From Actinomadura parmotrematis (GTDB taxonomy: Bacteria; Actinomycetota; Actinomycetes; Streptosporangiales; Streptosporangiaceae), in NCBI RefSeq assembly GCF_019458805.1, contig NZ_JAIBOA010000008.1:248001-312000 (forward strand): DNA of 64,000 nucleotides, read 5' to 3'. This document shows positions 41,472-50,968 of this stretch, piece after piece (position 1 is the stretch's first letter; each line of letters opens with the position of its first letter). The notes beneath the pieces are model-generated. The model was not told the DNA's origin, did not search any database, and was given only the letters and a program-made list of their open reading frames with translations. Position numbers and translations under genes: made by a program.

Positions 41472-42260
41472 ATGCTGCTCTCCGACAAGGTCGCGGTGAT
41501 CACCGGTGCCGGGCCCGGCCTCGGCCGCACGCTGGCGGTGCTGATGGCGCGCGAGGGCGCCGACGTCGCCGTCGCCGCCCGTTCCGCGGACGTCCTGGCG
41601 GGCATCGCCGCTCAGGTGCGGGCCGAGGGGCGCGAGGCGCTCGCCGTCCCGACCGACATCGCCGACCCCGCGCAGGCGCGGCGCCTCGCGTCCGCCGTCA
41701 TCGACCGGTTCGGGCGGGTGGACGTCCTCGTCAACGCCGCCTTCCCCGGCACCCACCGCAAGAACGTCCTGGACATGGACGACGCCTACCTGGAGCAGTG
41801 GCGGAGCGCCGTGGAGACCGCCGCCTACGGGACGCTCCTCGCCTGCCGCCACCTCGCCCCGCACATGGTGGCGGCGGGCCGCGGCTCGATCGTCAACATC
41901 ACCTCGATGTCCAGCCGCACCGGCTACGCGGGCCGCTCCGACTACGCCGCCGGCAAGGCCGCCGTGCACCTGCTGTCGCACTGCCTCGCCGACGAGCTCG
42001 GCCCGTCGGGCGTGCGCGTCAACTGCGTCGCGCCCGGCTGGATCGCCAGCGGCGTGCTCGACGACTGGATGCGCGCCCGCGCCGACGCCGAGGGCGTCCC
42101 GTACGAGGAGGTCCGGGCGCGCGACGTCGCCGCGATGGCGCTCCGCCGCATCGCCACCGAGGAGGACGTCGCGCGGGCCGTGCTGTTCCTCGCCTCCGAC
42201 CTGGCCGCGGCGACCACCGGCGCGACGATCGACGTCAACGGCGGCCAGCGGTTCACCTGA
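41472..42260 (+). CDS. Short-chain dehydrogenase/reductase
   Basis: This is a 262-residue SDR with TGAGPGLGR as the cofactor loop, NAAFPG in place of NNAG, catalytic serine in NITSMSSRTG and YAAGK as the Y-x3-K pair, ending TGATIDVNGGQRF. The ATG at 41472 is probably leaderless, with TACCGT seven bases upstream adjoining site F. It would interconvert an alcohol and a ketone in the same pathway as the divergent acyl-CoA dehydrogenase operon. Confidence 0.88.
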   Translation: MLLSDKVAVITGAGPGLGRTLAVLMAREGADVAVAARSADVLAGIAAQVRAEGREALAVPTDIADPAQARRLASAVIDRFGRVDVLVNAAFPGTHRKNVLDMDDAYLEQWRSAVETAAYGTLLACRHLAPHMVAAGRGSIVNITSMSSRTGYAGRSDYAAGKAAVHLLSHCLADELGPSGVRVNCVAPGWIASGVLDDWMRARADAEGVPYEEVRARDVAAMALRRIATEEDVARAVLFLASDLAAATTGATIDVNGGQRFT

Positions 42261-42267
42261 GCGGCCG

Positions 42268-42966
42268 TCAGCCGCGCGGGGCGTCCCCGTCGGCGACGTC
42301 GCCGCTGGACCCGCCGTCGCCGTGCGCGCCGACCGGCATGATGAACATCGCGGTGGCCTCGACGGTCGTCCGCCCGTCCGGCCCGGCGATGACGGCGTCC
42401 GCCCAGGTCTTGCGGCCCTCGGCCCGCGACACCTTCGCCGTCGCGGTGAGCGGCACGCCCCACGGGGTGGGGCGGCGGTAGCGCAGCTCCAGGGTGGCGG
42501 TCATGCCCGGCGTGCCGTTCGCGGCGGCCGCCGCGCCGAGGAGCTGGTCGAGGACCATCGCCGAGACGCCGCCGTGCACGAAGCTCGGCGGGCCCTCGTA
42601 GACGCCGTTCAGGGTGAAGGCGGTCCGGACGCCGCCGTCGGGGGTGAACTCGATCTCGACGGGCGGCGCGACCGGGTTCAGCGCGCCGCTCACCGGGTTG
42701 GCGAGCTGGCGGACGAGGCCGTTCCCGCCGATCCGCGCGATCGGCGGCTCGGCGCGGCGGGCGGCGTTCAGCCGCGCGGCCAGCGCGGCCACCTCGGCGG
42801 CGACGGCGGCCGCCTCGGCCGGGTCGACGGCGGTGTGCACGACCGCCTCGGTCAGCTCCCGCACGCGGGCGGCGAGCCCGGCGAGCGCCGCCTCCGTCGC
42901 CGCGTCCATCGCCTCGCGCTCGCGCACCGCGAACACGCGCCGCATCACCGCGTCGGTCCCGCTCAT
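42268..42966 (-). CDS. PaaI-type hotdog thioesterase
   Basis: This 232-residue protein has a helical N-terminal extension of about 90 residues and a C-terminal hotdog domain, with FVHGGVSAMVLDQLLGAAAAA as the central helix motif and RYRRPTPWGVPL and RTTVEATAMFIMP strands. Such enzymes hydrolyse acyl-CoA thioesters to free CoA. GGGAGG precedes ATG 42966. It is convergent with the SDR gene. No regulon palindrome lies in front of it, so it may be independently expressed. Confidence 0.83.
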   Translation of the reverse strand: MSGTDAVMRRVFAVREREAMDAATEAALAGLAARVRELTEAVVHTAVDPAEAAAVAAEVAALAARLNAARRAEPPIARIGGNGLVRQLANPVSGALNPVAPPVEIEFTPDGGVRTAFTLNGVYEGPPSFVHGGVSAMVLDQLLGAAAAANGTPGMTATLELRYRRPTPWGVPLTATAKVSRAEGRKTWADAVIAGPDGRTTVEATAMFIMPVGAHGDGGSSGDVADGDAPRG

Positions 42967-43013
42967 CCAGCCTCCCGGCGTGAGTACCGAACTGGATTCT
43001 AGGGGGTGGGCGG

Positions 43014-43919
43014 TCAGGGGATCGGCTCGGCCTGCCAGAGCACGGTCTCCAGCGGGCCGCCGTCGCCGAGCGCGACCCGCCCCTCCTCGGCCAGCGCGCG
43101 CAGCACCTCGACCGCCTCGTCCAGCGTGACGTGACGGCCGTGGGAGCGGGCGGCGGGCTCGTCCAGCGTCTCCATCCAGAACCGGAGCGGGCCGCTCTCC
43201 CACATGCCCTGCACGACGGCGCCGCCGGGCCCCTCGCAGACGAGGAAGTTGCCGTCGACCGGGGGCAGCGCGTAGAGCAGGCCGCGGCAGGTCGCGAACG
43301 ACATCGCCACCTCGCCGTCGAGGTCGGGACCGTTCCCGTTGAAGGTGCGGACGCTGAGCGGTCCCTCGCCCTCGGGGCACCGCTGCCGCCAGGTGAGCGG
43401 CACGAGGACGCGGCCGTCCGGGTCGCCGTCCCAGCGGGGGCGGAGGCCCCGGCCCTCCAGCGCGGCGACGGCGCGGCGGGCGACAGCGGCCGGATCGCCG
43501 CCGCCGAAGGCGCCGAACGCCAGGTGCAAGCCGCCGCCCTTGATGGCGCGATCGATGTCCTGGGAGTGGCAGTAGAGGTAGCCGTCGGCCCGCTCGCCCC
43601 GGGGCCGCTCGGCGGCGATCTCCGTGTCGGCGCAGACACCGCAGCAGGCGAAGTCGGCACGGGCGACGATGCCGGAGACGTCCAGGTCGCGCAGGGCGGC
43701 GAGCAGCCGCTCGGCGTCGAGCGGCCCCGTCCAGGCACGCTGCGCCTCCAGGTACCCGGCCCGCGCCGCCCCGATGAGCGCGCCCAGCGTCTCGGCGGGC
43801 ACCCGCTCCAGGTCGAGCCGCTCGGCGGCGCCGCGGGCCAGCCGCCCGGGGTCCGCCTCGCCGCGGGCGAGCATGAAGGTGAGCACGTCGTCCAGGTCGC
43901 GCAGCTCGTCTTCGGTCAC
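43014..43919 (-). CDS. DUF6891-like hypothetical protein
   Basis: This 301-residue soluble protein is built in two parts. The middle contains VARADFACCGVCADTEI and GYLYCHSQD, a Cys pair motif that resembles what I remember of the DUF6891 family, and the C-terminal part is LRFWMETLDEPAARSHGRHV with a DEAVEVLRALAEEG helix. There is no signal peptide. The GTG at 43919 is the most likely start. It lies 65 bp downstream of the large ATPase regulator gene on the same strand. The function is unknown. Confidence 0.65.
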   Translation of the reverse strand: MTEDELRDLDDVLTFMLARGEADPGRLARGAAERLDLERVPAETLGALIGAARAGYLEAQRAWTGPLDAERLLAALRDLDVSGIVARADFACCGVCADTEIAAERPRGERADGYLYCHSQDIDRAIKGGGLHLAFGAFGGGDPAAVARRAVAALEGRGLRPRWDGDPDGRVLVPLTWRQRCPEGEGPLSVRTFNGNGPDLDGEVAMSFATCRGLLYALPPVDGNFLVCEGPGGAVVQGMWESGPLRFWMETLDEPAARSHGRHVTLDEAVEVLRALAEEGRVALGDGGPLETVLWQAEPIP

Positions 43920-43984
43920 GCCGGGATTATGGCCGCCCCCTCCGACATTCCGGGGCCGCCTCGGGCCAGGACGCCCGGATGCGG

Positions 43985-46084
43985 TCACGGGCCGGCCAGG
44001 TCGTCGCAGGCGAACCGGACGATCTCGTCCACGGCGAGCACCCGCCCCCGGCGGTGGTGCTCGCCGTAGCGCTCCCGCCCGAGCGCCGCCAGGGCCTGCG
44101 CCTCCAGGCGGGTGTGCAGGTCCTCCAGCGCGGGGTCGCCGAGCCGCGGCACCGGGACCTTGTCGGGGTAGCGGGACGCGGCGCCGAGCAGCACGGCGCC
44201 CTCCTCGTAGCGCCGCCGCCGCGCGCAGACCCAGCCGAGCAGCTCCAGGGCGCTGGTGAGCCCGACGGGGTCCTCGACGCGGCGGAACATCGCGACGCAG
44301 GCGCGCAGCGTGCGGGCGCAGTCGTCGATCTCGTCCAGGAACCAGTGCGCGAGGGCCCGCACGTACAGCGCCCAGGCGCGTCCCCAGCACTCGCCGGCGA
44401 CGCCCTCCAGCAGGCGGAGGGCGCGGTCGCACTCGGCGAGGGCGCGGCGCGGGGCGCCGTGGCGCGCCAGGTGGAACCCCGACAGGAAGTGCAGCAGGAC
44501 GAGGTCGGCGCGCGGCCCGCCCTCCAGGGCGCGCCGGGCCTCGGCGAACGCCGCCGCGGCGCGGTCGCGGTCGCCCATGAACGTGGCGGCGGCGCCGAGG
44601 GTGCGCTGCGCGCGGCCGTAGCCGTGCCGGTCCCCGGCGCGGTCGGCGAGCTTCAGCGCCTCGGCGATCAGCGGCAGCGCCTCCGGGGAGTCGCCCTGGC
44701 AGGTGCGGACGTGGGCGGCCTGCCAGAGCGCCGCCGCCCGCTCGGGGACGGGCGCGGGCACCGCGGCGAGGACGCGGTCCAGCCAGAGGCGGGCCTCGGC
44801 GAACCGCGACCCGCAGGCCCAGACCGGCCAGAGCGCCACCGCGAGCCGCATCCCGGTGCGCGCCTCGCCCGCGGCGCCCAGGCAGAACTCCAGGGCGGCG
44901 CGCAGGTTGTCGCGCTCGGCCTCCAGCCGCCGCACCCAGCCGAGCCCGCCGCCGGTGAGCCAGGCCGCGCCCGCCCGCGCCGCCAGGTCGATCATGCAGT
45001 CGCGGTGCCGGACGCGGAGCGGCCGCGCGTCCTCGACGGCGTCCAGCCACGCCGCGCCGTACTCGCGGAGCGTGTCGAGCATGACGTAGCGGTCCGGGCC
45101 GGTGCGCTGCACGATCGACTTGTCGACCAGGCCGTGCAGCAGCGTGCCGACGCCGACCCGGCCGAGCCGGTCGTCGGCGCAGACGCGCTCGGCCATGGCG
45201 AGGTCGAACCCGCCGGCGAACACCGACAGCCGCGCCCAGAGGAGCCGCTCCAGCGGGGCGCACAGCTCGTGGCTCCACCCGACGGTGGTGCGCAGCGTCT
45301 GGTGGCGGGCGAGCTCGGACGGGCCGTTGTCGAGCATCCAGAACAGGATGTCGAGGTGGTTCAGCAGCCGCTCCAGCGGGATGCTGCGCAGCCGGACGGC
45401 GGCGAGCTCGATCGCGAGCGGGATGCCGTCGAGGCGGCGGCAGAGCAGCGCGACGGCGTCCCGGTTGGCGGCCGTCACCGCGAACCCCGGGACGACCTCG
45501 GCGGCGCGCTCGGCGAACAGCGCGACCGCCTCCCCGTCCCCGCCGTCCCCGCCGCGGTCGCCGTCGCGGCGGGCGGCGACCGGCAGCGGCCGGACGGGCA
45601 GCACCCGCTCGCCGTCCAGGTCGAGCGGCTGGCGGCTGGTGACGAGCACCCGCAGCGCCGGGCAGCGCCGCAGCAGGTCGCGCACGAGCGGCGCGCACGC
45701 GCCGACCAGGTGCTCGCAGGTGTCGAGGACGAGCAGGCAGCGGCCGGTGCCGAGCCGCGCCGGCACCCGCGCGGGCGAGGGCGCGCCGACGGCCTCGGCG
45801 ATCGTCTCGGCGAGCAGCGCGCCGTCCCGGAGCGCCGACAGCTCGACCAGCCGGACGCCGCCGGAGAAGAGCCCGGCCCGCTCGTGCGCGGCGCGCAGCG
45901 CGAGCCGCGTCTTGCCGACGCCGCCCGGCCCGGTCAGCGTGACCAGGCGGGACCGCTCCAGGGCGCGGCCGAGCTCGGCCAGCTCCCGGGACCGGCCGAC
46001 GAAGCTGCTCGCCTCGGCCGGGAGGCCGCTCTCGGACCGCCCGGACGGCTCCGGCCACGGACCGTCCCGCCATGCACCGTCCAC
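43985..46084 (-). CDS. NB-ARC/TPR regulator lacking a DNA-binding domain
   Basis: This 699-residue protein has an N-terminal ATPase (SSFVGRSRELAELG, Walker A TGPGGVGKTR near 52, CLLVLDTCEHLV Walker B, VTSRQPL) followed by a long helical TPR-like region. Its closest architectural relative here is the LuxR-type regulator at 29951-32179, but it stops at RVLAVDEIVRFACDDLAGP, where the relative continues into its LuxR HTH. The 65 bp that follow cannot encode an HTH. It may act through a partner protein or be a decayed regulator. Codon use is normal, so recent decay is unlikely. Confidence 0.82.
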   Translation of the reverse strand: MDGAWRDGPWPEPSGRSESGLPAEASSFVGRSRELAELGRALERSRLVTLTGPGGVGKTRLALRAAHERAGLFSGGVRLVELSALRDGALLAETIAEAVGAPSPARVPARLGTGRCLLVLDTCEHLVGACAPLVRDLLRRCPALRVLVTSRQPLDLDGERVLPVRPLPVAARRDGDRGGDGGDGEAVALFAERAAEVVPGFAVTAANRDAVALLCRRLDGIPLAIELAAVRLRSIPLERLLNHLDILFWMLDNGPSELARHQTLRTTVGWSHELCAPLERLLWARLSVFAGGFDLAMAERVCADDRLGRVGVGTLLHGLVDKSIVQRTGPDRYVMLDTLREYGAAWLDAVEDARPLRVRHRDCMIDLAARAGAAWLTGGGLGWVRRLEAERDNLRAALEFCLGAAGEARTGMRLAVALWPVWACGSRFAEARLWLDRVLAAVPAPVPERAAALWQAAHVRTCQGDSPEALPLIAEALKLADRAGDRHGYGRAQRTLGAAATFMGDRDRAAAAFAEARRALEGGPRADLVLLHFLSGFHLARHGAPRRALAECDRALRLLEGVAGECWGRAWALYVRALAHWFLDEIDDCARTLRACVAMFRRVEDPVGLTSALELLGWVCARRRRYEEGAVLLGAASRYPDKVPVPRLGDPALEDLHTRLEAQALAALGRERYGEHHRRGRVLAVDEIVRFACDDLAGP

Positions 46085-46194
46085 AGCACCGCCTCCCAGC
46101 GTCGTGCACAGTATGAAACCGGTCCGTCACGGACGTCCGCCGTTTGCGCGGGAATCGGTATGTCCGGACCCGGCGGTGCCCCGGCGTCCGGATA

Positions 46195-46935
46195 TCAGCC
46201 GAGGTAGGCGGCGCGGACGGCCGGGTCGTCGCGCACCGACGCCGGGTCGCCGTCGGCGATGACGCGGCCGAGGTCCAGCACCACGATCCGCTCGCAGGCG
46301 CCCATGACGAACCCGACGTCGTGCTCGACGAGCAGCACCGTCGCCTCCACCCCGGCGACGACCTCGGCGAACAGCGCGGCCTGCTCCTCGTCCAGGCCCG
46401 ACGTCGGCTCGTCCAGCAGCAGCACGGCGGGGTCGTCGGCGATGGCGCGGGCGAGCTCCACCATGCGGCGCTGCCCGATGGGCAGGTCGGCGGCGTAGGC
46501 GTCGCGCAGGGCGGCGATGCCGCAGCGCTCCAGGACGGCGGCGGCGCGCTCGCGGCGCTCGCGCTCCAGGCGCCGGCGGCCGCGCCAGCCGACGAGGTCG
46601 GCGGCGAGGCCGCCCCCGCCGCCGCGCCACTCCGACGCCGCGAGCACGTTGTCGATCACGGTGAGGCGGCCGAACACCTGCGGCCGCTGGAAGGTGCGGC
46701 GGACGCCGAGGCGGGCGCGCCCCACCGCGCCGGTCCCGGCGAGGTCGCGGCCGGCCAGCCGGACGGTGCCCTCGCTCGGGCGGCGCAGCCCGGTGACGAC
46801 GTCGAACAGGGTGGTCTTGCCCGCCCCGTTCGGGCCGATGACGCCGCAGGTCTGCCCCTGCGGCACGGTGACGGCGACGTCGCGGAGGGCGTGCACGCCG
46901 CCGAACCGGACCCCGACCCCGTCGATCTCGATCAT
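46195..46935 (-). CDS. Branched-chain amino acid-type ABC ATPase, LivG-like
   Basis: This 246-residue ATPase has Walker A GPNGAGKTT, the LivG-type insert around GVRRTFQRPQVFGRLTV, a signature replaced by LPIGQRRMVELARA, Walker B VLLLDEPTSGLD and the H-loop LLVEHDVGFVM. Its ATG overlaps the stop of the fused LivHMF gene. It powers uptake of a solute delivered by the lipoprotein encoded at 49615-50865. The importer belongs to the regulon through site G and so probably brings in the pathway's growth substrate, not an amino acid. Confidence 0.9.
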   Translation of the reverse strand: MIEIDGVGVRFGGVHALRDVAVTVPQGQTCGVIGPNGAGKTTLFDVVTGLRRPSEGTVRLAGRDLAGTGAVGRARLGVRRTFQRPQVFGRLTVIDNVLAASEWRGGGGGLAADLVGWRGRRRLERERRERAAAVLERCGIAALRDAYAADLPIGQRRMVELARAIADDPAVLLLDEPTSGLDEEQAALFAEVVAGVEATVLLVEHDVGFVMGACERIVVLDLGRVIADGDPASVRDDPAVRAAYLG

Positions 46936-49610
46936 GCTTCCTCCCGGCCGGCGAGGCCCAGGTAGGCCGAGGTGAGCCGGTCCTCGTCGACGGCGGCGCG
47001 GGCGCCCGCCCAGGTGACGCGGCCGAGGCTCATGAACGCCACGGTGTCGGCGAGCGCGAGGACCTCGCCGGCCTTCTCCTCCACCACCAGCAGCGCGACG
47101 CCGCGGTCGCGCAGCTCGCCGAACAGCTCGAAGACCTGCGCGACGACGAGCGGCGCGAGGCCGAGCGACGGCTCGTCGGCGATGAGCACCTTGGGCGGCC
47201 GGACGAGCGCGGGCGCGAGCGCGAGGATCTGCTGCTCGCCGCCCGACAGCGCCCCGGCCGCGACGGCGCGGCGCTCGCCGAGGCGCGGCAGCCGCCGGTA
47301 GACGTCCTCCCGGTCGGCGGCCGCGGGCAGCCAGAGCGTGAGGTTCTCCTCGACGGTGAGGGCGGGGAACACCCCGCGCCCCTCGGGTGCGAGGTAGAGG
47401 CCCTCGCGGGCGCGGCGGTGCGGGGGCAGCGCGGTGACGTCGGCGCCGTCCAGCAGGACGCGCCCGGCGGCCGGGGCGACCGCGCCGCCCGCGACGGCGC
47501 ACGCGGTGGACTTGCCCGCGCCGTTGGCGCCGAGCAGCGCGACGACGCTGCCCGCCGGGACCTCCAGGTCCACGCCGCGCAGCACGGTCGCGTCGCCGTA
47601 CCCGGCGACGACGCCCTCCAGCCGCAGCATCGCGGGGCCTTCGGACGGCGGCGCCGCCGCGGGCTCGGCGAGCCCGGCGACCTCGGCGAGGCGGTCGCGG
47701 CGCTTGCGGCGCCGGTAGCGCAGCTCGGCGAACTGGGCGAGGACGCCGTCGGGGTGGCGGGCCAGGACCACGCCGCCGAGGCCGAACAGGATGGTGCCGA
47801 CGTAGGGCGAGTCGGTGACGGTGCCGAGCGCCTCGGGGAACAGCACCATGATCAGGCCGCCGAGGACGGCGCCGCCGACCCGCCGCACGCCCTGGAGCAC
47901 GACGACGGCGAGCCAGACGAAGCCGGTGAGGGCGGGCAGGTCGGTCGAGGTGACCTGCCCGTTGAACGTCGCGTAGAGGACGCCGCCGAGCCCGGCGATC
48001 CCGGACGCCAGCGCGAACAGGGTGATCTTCGCGCGGGTGGCCGAGACGCCGATCGCCTGCGCGGCGGCGGGCGCGGACCGCACCGCGAGCACCGCGCGGC
48101 CCGACGCGGAGCGTTCCAGGTTGCGGATCAGCAGGCCGGTCAGCCCGATGATCACGAGGAGCAGCACGATCCGCAGCCGGGCGTCGCCGGTCGTGCCGAC
48201 GCCGAGCGAGAACGCCGGGAGCCGCCAGCCGACCGTCCCGTTGCTGAACGCGTCGATCTGGAAGAGCACCTGGTCGGCGAGCAGCGCGAGGGCGAGCGTG
48301 GCGAGCGCGAGGACGCGGCCGCCGAGGCGGAGCGCGGGCAGCGCGACGACGACGCCCGCCGCGACCGCCGCGAGCACCCCGACCAGCACCGCGAGCGGGA
48401 ACGGCAGGCCCTTGCCGAACGCGAGCCCGGCGGCGAGGGCGGCGAGCGCGGCGAAGCTCGCCTGGGCGAGGTTGACCATGCCGCCGACGCCGGTGACGAC
48501 GACGAACGAGCAGAACACCAGGGCGAGCACGAGGCCCTGCGCGACGAGGCCCGCCCAGTAGTCGTCCGGCGCGCGGGTGAACGTCCAGACCAGCAGCGCG
48601 GCGACCGCAGCCGTCCACGGCAGGGCGCGCCGCCAGCGCGGCAGGTCGGCCAGGTAGTCGGGCGGCGGGACGTCCTCGGCGATGGTCCCGGCGGCGCGGC
48701 CGCGCCCGATGTTCAGCGCGAGCAGCCCGGCGAACAGCAGGATCGCCGGGACGGCGGTGCGGAACCCGGTGACCTTCTCGGCGAAGCCGGCGTACCCGGC
48801 GACGAGGTTCTGCACGACGCCGAGCGCGAGCCCGGCGGCGAACGTGACCGGGACCGAGCGGAGCCGCCCGAACACCGCCGCCGTCGCCGACGCGAACAGC
48901 AGCACGGTGAAGGCGTTGGAGTCCAGGCCGAGCGCGGGCACCGCGAGGACGCCCGCGAGCGCGGCGAGCACCGAGCTCAGCATCCACGCCTGCGCGGACG
49001 CGGCGCCCGCGTCCACCCCGCGCAGCCCGGCGAGGTCGCGGCCGTCCACGGTCGCGCGCATCCGCAGCCCGAGCGGGGTGTGCCGGAGGAGCGCCCAGAG
49101 CGCCACGGCCGCGACGACGGCGAGCGCGAACGTGGTGAGCTGGTCGGAGTCGAGGGTGACGCCGTCCAGCGGGTGCCAGGCGCGCACCGGGCGCGGGCCG
49201 AGGCCGCGCGCCGACGCGCCCTCGGTGACCTTCGGCAGGTCCAGGCCGAACGTGCCGGTCAGCACGTCCACCACCCAGAGGCCGAAGGCGGGCAGCGCGA
49301 TCGTCAGCCCGATGGTGGCGACGATCTGCGCCGTCTCCCCCGCGGCCGCGAGGCCCCGGAACATCAGCCGGTGCAGCGCGTACCCGAGCAGCGGCGCGAC
49401 CACCAGGACCGTGACGGCGCCGGCCGGCCAGGCGGGCAGCCCGGCGCCGCTGGTGAGCTCGAAGAACAGCAGGGCGGACAGGAACCCGAGGGCGCCGTGC
49501 GCGAAGTTGAACACGCCGGTCGCCGAGTACGACAGGGTGAGCCCGGCCGCCAGCAGCGCGAAGATCGCGCCGGTGACCAGGCCGCTCAGGACGTAGCCGA
49601 GGAGCTCCAC
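46932..49610 (-). CDS. LivH-LivM-LivF triple fusion transporter protein
   Basis: This 892-residue polypeptide joins three importer subunits. Residues 1 to about 300 are LivH-like (GLTLSYSATGVFNFAHGALG). About 330-630 is LivM-like (VVVTGVGGMVNLAQASFAALAA, AIGVSATRAKITLFALASG). From about 661 it is the LivF ATPase, with Walker A GANGAGKST, signature LSGGEQQILALAPALV and Walker B VLIADEPSLGLAP. H and M fusions are not rare, but a single H-M-F chain is. An internal ATG at residue 661 (47630) has GAAGG seven bases upstream, so a separate LivF could also be made. It lies between the lipoprotein and LivG genes. Confidence 0.87.
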   Translation of the reverse strand: MELLGYVLSGLVTGAIFALLAAGLTLSYSATGVFNFAHGALGFLSALLFFELTSGAGLPAWPAGAVTVLVVAPLLGYALHRLMFRGLAAAGETAQIVATIGLTIALPAFGLWVVDVLTGTFGLDLPKVTEGASARGLGPRPVRAWHPLDGVTLDSDQLTTFALAVVAAVALWALLRHTPLGLRMRATVDGRDLAGLRGVDAGAASAQAWMLSSVLAALAGVLAVPALGLDSNAFTVLLFASATAAVFGRLRSVPVTFAAGLALGVVQNLVAGYAGFAEKVTGFRTAVPAILLFAGLLALNIGRGRAAGTIAEDVPPPDYLADLPRWRRALPWTAAVAALLVWTFTRAPDDYWAGLVAQGLVLALVFCSFVVVTGVGGMVNLAQASFAALAALAAGLAFGKGLPFPLAVLVGVLAAVAAGVVVALPALRLGGRVLALATLALALLADQVLFQIDAFSNGTVGWRLPAFSLGVGTTGDARLRIVLLLVIIGLTGLLIRNLERSASGRAVLAVRSAPAAAQAIGVSATRAKITLFALASGIAGLGGVLYATFNGQVTSTDLPALTGFVWLAVVVLQGVRRVGGAVLGGLIMVLFPEALGTVTDSPYVGTILFGLGGVVLARHPDGVLAQFAELRYRRRKRRDRLAEVAGLAEPAAAPPSEGPAMLRLEGVVAGYGDATVLRGVDLEVPAGSVVALLGANGAGKSTACAVAGGAVAPAAGRVLLDGADVTALPPHRRAREGLYLAPEGRGVFPALTVEENLTLWLPAAADREDVYRRLPRLGERRAVAAGALSGGEQQILALAPALVRPPKVLIADEPSLGLAPLVVAQVFELFGELRDRGVALLVVEEKAGEVLALADTVAFMSLGRVTWAGARAAVDEDRLTSAYLGLAGREEA

Positions 49611-49614
49611 GGCG

Positions 49615-50865
49615 CTACAGGGTGGTGTTGGGGAAGCACTTGAGGTGCTGGGCCACGACGAACTCGCCGCCGCTCAGCCGGACGAGCGCGCCGCACCCGT
49701 TGGACGCGGTCTTGCCCGCCGGGTAGGCGATCTGCCCGAAGCCCTTGTTCTGGTAGTCGAAGCCGTTCGCGGCCTTGAAGAAGGCGTCGCGGGTGACGTC
49801 CTCGCCGGTCTTCTCCAGGATCTTCAGGAACACGTCCGCCGACCAGTAGCCGATCGCGGCGTGCTGGTCGAGGACGGCGCTCGGGCCGCCCGCCTTCCGC
49901 AGGTCGGCCTTCATCTTCGCGACCTCGGGGACGTCCGATTCGTAGGGTTCGAACTGCGGCGCGGCGTAGACGCCGTCCAGGGCCCTGGCGGCCTGCGGGT
50001 CGGCGACCGCCTTCGGGTCGTAGGAGGTCGCGTCGGTGATGAGGCCCTTGAACCCGGCCTCCTTCAGCGCCGCGTAGAGGCCGCTGTTGAACTTGCCGCC
50101 CGCCATGACCGACACGAGCACGTCGGGCGCCTTCCCCCCGGCGCTCTTCATGATCTTGTTGACGTAGGGCGACCAGTCCTGCGGCGGGGCCTGCGCGGGC
50201 AGCGCCGCCGAGCTGCCGGCGAGGGTGAACCCGGCGGCGGTGAACGATTTGCCCATCGTCGCGACGCCGTACTTGGACGCGGTGGAGTCGGTCGCCTGGA
50301 TCCACACCGTCTTGCCCTTGGCGCCGCCGATCTGGGCGGCGACCTGGTTGCCCCACCAGGTCTGGGTCTGCTGGCCGGGCTTCGGGGCGAGGCAGCCGTT
50401 GAAGCCGAACGCGCTGGTCTTGCCGCACCAGAACGGGCCGGTCGCCCAGCCGAACCAGGGCACCTTCTGCTGCTCCAGGAACTCCGCGCCGCCGAACTGC
50501 GGGGCGCTCACCGGCACGAGCGCGAACACCTTGTCCCGCTGCACGAGCTTCTTGGCGCCCGCCGCGCCCTTGTCGGGCAGCATCCCGTCGTCCTCGGTGC
50601 CCACGTAGTCGATCTTGCGGCCGTGGACGCCGCCCTCGGCGTTGGCGCGGTCGAACCGGGCCTTGGCGCCGAGCTCGGAGCCGCCGGTCGAGTAGCCGGT
50701 CGCGCTGGTCACCGTCAGCACCCCGCCGACCTTGATCGCGTCCTTGGTGACGCCCGCCGCGCCCGCCGCGGAGGAGGTGCCGTCGGTGGCGCAGGCGCCG
50801 AGCCCGGCGGCGAGCAGCCCCGCTGCGGCGCCGAAGGTGAGCACGCGGTGGGTCGTGGACGTCAT
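49615..50865 (-). CDS. ABC importer substrate-binding lipoprotein
   Basis: This 416-residue periplasmic-binding-protein fold type I (LivK-like) begins with a signal peptide ending in the lipobox LGAC, so it is a lipoprotein. Family segments are IKVGGVLTVTSATG, GAKARFDRANAEGGVHGRKI, YVGTEDDG and GYWSADVFLKILEKTG. GGAGG four bases before ATG 50865 defines the start, and regulon site G lies in its promoter. It delivers a ligand to the LivHMF/LivG importer; homologues in aromatic or steroid catabolism bind carboxylic acids. The ligand is unknown. Confidence 0.9.
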   Translation of the reverse strand: MTSTTHRVLTFGAAAGLLAAGLGACATDGTSSAAGAAGVTKDAIKVGGVLTVTSATGYSTGGSELGAKARFDRANAEGGVHGRKIDYVGTEDDGMLPDKGAAGAKKLVQRDKVFALVPVSAPQFGGAEFLEQQKVPWFGWATGPFWCGKTSAFGFNGCLAPKPGQQTQTWWGNQVAAQIGGAKGKTVWIQATDSTASKYGVATMGKSFTAAGFTLAGSSAALPAQAPPQDWSPYVNKIMKSAGGKAPDVLVSVMAGGKFNSGLYAALKEAGFKGLITDATSYDPKAVADPQAARALDGVYAAPQFEPYESDVPEVAKMKADLRKAGGPSAVLDQHAAIGYWSADVFLKILEKTGEDVTRDAFFKAANGFDYQNKGFGQIAYPAGKTASNGCGALVRLSGGEFVVAQHLKCFPNTTL

Positions 50866-50888
50866 GGTGCCTCCGGGGGTGGGATCGC

Positions 50889-50907
50889 AACCTAGCGCTC
50901 GTTTGGG
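50889..50907 (-). promoter_or_regulatory. Regulon palindrome with embedded -10, site G
   Basis: ACCTAGC-GCTC-GTTTGGG (50890-50907). On the minus strand the arm GCTAGGT plus T forms -10 TAGGTT (50889-50894) for the leftward importer operon. Confidence 0.65.
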
Positions 50908-50968
50908 GTGGAGCGTAGGAAGCCGCCGATTCCCTGTCAACGCCCTGATCTGGCACGCCGCCCCCTCG

